In this document: in pieces, positions 5,545 through 6,128 of the stretch
How the letters are laid out: each line of letters opens with the position of its first letter
Numbering within the stretch: the first letter of the stretch is position 1
From: CAYNNP01 sp964398215
GTDB lineage: Bacteria; Planctomycetota; Planctomycetia; Pirellulales; Pirellulaceae
Assembly: GCA_964398215.1 (NCBI GenBank)
Contig: CAYNNP010000324.1
Coordinates: 1 to 6,128, forward strand
Direction of reading: 5' to 3'
DNA: 6,128 bases
The notes under the pieces: generated by a model
Told to the model about the DNA's origin: nothing
Seen by the model: the letters and a program-made list of their open reading frames with translations, nothing else
Databases searched by the model: none
Position numbers and translations under genes: made by a program

Positions 5545-6128
5545 ATGAACCGAATGACATTGCTTGCGGCGTTTGCCCTCTTTGGCTTGGCAAACGTTTG
5601 TGCTGAATCAAAAACCAACTTCTTGTTCGTGATTGCTGACGACTGCACGTTTCGTGACATCGGGTGTTATGGCGGGCAGGCAAAGACTCCCAACATTGAC
5701 CGTTTGGCCACGCAGGGCATGCAGTTTTCTCATTGCTTTCAGTGTGCCCCGATGTGTTCACCGACGCGTCACAATATTTACACCGGGCAATATCCAATCA
5801 AGACAGGTGCGTACCCAAACCACACTCAGACGTTTTCGCATATCAAGAATGTCACACACTTTTTAAAACCGCTTGGTTATCGGGTGGCACTTTCTGGCAA
5901 GACTCACATTGGGCCCCGAAATCTGTTTGCGTTTGAGTACTCGGGTTCTAAGAATAATCCTGATATGAAAGCGGTGGACAAACTGGTTGGTGAGTGCGCG
6001 GAAAGCGATACACCATTTTGCCTTTTTGCATGCAGCAACGAGCCGCATTCACCGTGGAACAAAGGCGACGCGTCGCAGTATCCGCCGGCCAAAGTCAAAC
6101 TGCCGCCGTACCTTGCTGACACGCCGAT
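5545..6128 (+). CDS. Secreted type I sulfatase (N-terminal part, cut by window end)
   Basis: The frame is open from ATG 5545 to the window end, giving 194 residues of a family that usually has about 450-550. A stop at 5536-5538 in the same frame limits the start to 5545 or the ATG at 5554; neither has a clear SD. A signal peptide with likely cleavage after VCA20 indicates export. The alkaline-phosphatase-like sulfatase fold is plain: FLFVIADD with metal ligands D32 and D33, TPNIDRLATQG (48-58), the sulfatase signature C71-S-P-T-R75 whose Cys is converted to formylglycine, YTGQYP, LSGKTHIG (117-123; K119 and H121) and NEPHSPW (165-171). It hydrolyses sulfate esters, probably on algal polysaccharides given the planctomycete setting. 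The maturase is not in the window. TATGAT at 5500-5505 resembles a -10 box but has no matching -35. The 96-base gap after the protease gene shows no terminator. Confidence 0.95.
   Translation, partial: MNRMTLLAAFALFGLANVCAESKTNFLFVIADDCTFRDIGCYGGQAKTPNIDRLATQGMQFSHCFQCAPMCSPTRHNIYTGQYPIKTGAYPNHTQTFSHIKNVTHFLKPLGYRVALSGKTHIGPRNLFAFEYSGSKNNPDMKAVDKLVGECAESDTPFCLFACSNEPHSPWNKGDASQYPPAKVKLPPYLADTP

Overview
The window looks like chromosomal DNA from a planctomycete, probably of the Rhodopirellula/Pirellulaceae type. This is inferred from a secreted type I sulfatase at the right end, a secreted retropepsin-like protease with a long helical N-terminus, and a protein ending in a secretin/STN-like C-terminal module of a kind I associate with planctomycetes. 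Base composition is moderate. Some genes have a clear Shine-Dalgarno (SD) sequence and others have none.

Left block (1-2623), all genes on the + strand: a 209-base leader with two short palindromes and a possible promoter; a six-helix membrane protein (210-815) whose stop overlaps the start of a small winged-helix regulator (812-1114) by four bases; an ankyrin-repeat protein (1209-1892); and, 22 bases further on, a CPBP/CAAX-type intramembrane protease (1915-2616). A run of exactly 100 N (2624-2723) follows, which is a scaffold gap, so adjacency across it is not proven.

Right block (2724-6128): a strong hairpin terminator and three - strand genes, which in transcription order are a secreted protein of unknown function (4349-3546), the gyrase-inhibitor zinc protein YacG (3505-3290) and the mechanosensitive channel MscL (3234-2800). 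Divergent from these on the + strand are a secreted retropepsin-like aspartic protease (4348-5448) and a sulfatase cut by the window edge (5545-6128). The start codons of the divergent pair appear to share one CATG.

Functional reading: the membrane protein and winged-helix pair looks like a self-contained regulated unit. The ankyrin and CPBP genes are probably co-transcribed. YacG and MscL are housekeeping functions. I found no RNA gene, CRISPR array, insertion sequence or integron site, and no convincing novel system. The most unusual structural point is the divergent pair of exported proteins at 4347-4350.
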